DNA from: Ostreiculturibacter nitratireducens
GTDB lineage: Bacteria > Pseudomonadota > Alphaproteobacteria > Rhodobacterales > Rhodobacteraceae
Length of the DNA stretch: 64,000 nt
Direction of reading: 5' to 3'
Assembly: GCF_032670585.1 (NCBI RefSeq)
Contig: NZ_JAVQHL010000002.1
Coordinates: 1,341,311-1,405,310 of the forward strand
The notes under the pieces are model-generated. The model was not told where the DNA came from and made no database searches. It worked only from the letters and a program-made list of their open reading frames with translations. Position numbers and translations under genes: made by a program. Of the stretch, positions 63,917 to 64,000 are shown one piece after another. Within the stretch, counting starts at the first letter, position 1, and each line of letters begins with the position of its first letter.

Positions 63917-64000
63917 AGGAATGCCCCAGATCGGAGCCGGATCAGTGATCGATCCAGTGGATCGATCACCCGGCAGTGCGCACAAGCCTGAAGAGATCGT
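63917..64000 (+). CDS. IS3-family OrfA-like transposase subunit (N-terminus only)
   Basis: Translation from ATG 63917 begins MPQIGAGSVIDPVDR and reaches HKPEEIV at the window end. The motif H/RKPEEIV is the opening of the helix-turn-helix in many IS3-group OrfA proteins, usually followed by KLRQVDVLVSQG. GGAGGATGGAG upstream is a strong ribosome site. Everything beyond base 64000 is unknown, so the call is tentative. Confidence 0.5.
63945..63969. repeat. Perfect 25-base palindrome
   Basis: GTGATCGATCCA, one G, then TGGATCGATCAC form two perfectly complementary 12-base arms. It lies inside the N-terminal coding part of the IS-like transposase frame and contains two GATCGATC units. It may be a hairpin controlling translation of the transposase. 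Confidence 0.7.

Larger units (their letters stand above)
63862..64000 (+). mobile_element. Left end of an IS3-family-like insertion sequence
   Basis: From about 63862 the phage gene frame is replaced by a G/C-mixed end sequence (CCCCCTTAGAGGTGGTCCTC on the plus strand), an inverted repeat (63945-63969) and the start of a transposase-like frame. The element continues past the window. The exact terminal repeat and target duplication cannot be seen from one end. Confidence 0.55.

Overview
The window is high-GC DNA from an alphaproteobacterium, most likely a member of the Rhodobacteraceae/Paracoccaceae. The support is the alphaproteobacterial 16S rRNA (47384-48854), the rrn order 16S-tRNA-Ile-tRNA-Ala-23S-5S-tRNA-fMet, abundant TRAP and ABC uptake systems, DUF1127-type small proteins, a divergent MocR gene, and a DMSP-demethylase-like aminomethyltransferase. 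This placement comes from reading the sequence; no search was run.

Layout. (1) 1-17029 holds mostly small metabolic and regulatory genes: a partial TetR regulator, a GNAT acetyltransferase, a minus-strand run of two alpha/beta hydrolases, small membrane proteins, an SDR, a LysE exporter and nitronate monooxygenase, a GlxA/AraC regulator, two consecutive acetyltransferase fusions (cupin-GNAT and NUDIX-GNAT), an acyltransferase-3 protein, a divergent MocR/PNPOx-like pair, and a serine beta-lactamase-like protein followed by an SH3 protein. (2) 17868-33254 is a catabolic block on the minus strand: two FAD oxidoreductases, a DmdA/GcvT-like protein, a broken thiolase, an acyl-CoA synthetase, a divergent LysR regulator, a short-chain dehydrogenase, a complete oligopeptide-type ABC transporter and an enolase-superfamily enzyme. 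Together they look like import and breakdown of one methylated, CoA-activated substrate. (3) 34558-39299 has a DbpA-like DEAD-box helicase and the divergent glpR/glpD pair. (4) 39458-46771 is a compact RpiR-regulated operon: a three-gene TRAP transporter, diaminopropionate ammonia-lyase, an M20-type L-carbamoylase-like hydrolase and a D-carbamoylase-like nitrilase-family hydrolase. (5) 46979-52589 is a complete rRNA operon with promoter, boxA and RNase III processing stems.

(6) 52545-61736 is an integrative element in the 3' end of tRNA-fMet. It is bounded by 47-bp direct repeats and encodes a tyrosine integrase next to the distal repeat, an AlpA-like excisionase, a Rep_trans-like replication initiator, a PD-(D/E)XK-like protein and several unknown proteins. 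No conjugation genes are visible, so it looks like a small mobilisable or satellite-type element. (7) 61935-64000 lies just beyond the distal repeat. It holds two overlapping genes resembling the nucleotide-modification-associated domains Nmad3 and Nmad2, then two phage head genes cut off by what looks like an IS3-family element running off the window.

The strongest leads for undescribed biology are the Nmad3-Nmad2 pair at the island edge, the 590-aa unknown protein of the integrative element, the diaminopropionate/carbamoylase operon, and the DmdA-like catabolic block with its pseudogenised thiolase. Functions are assigned from recalled family motifs and gene context only.
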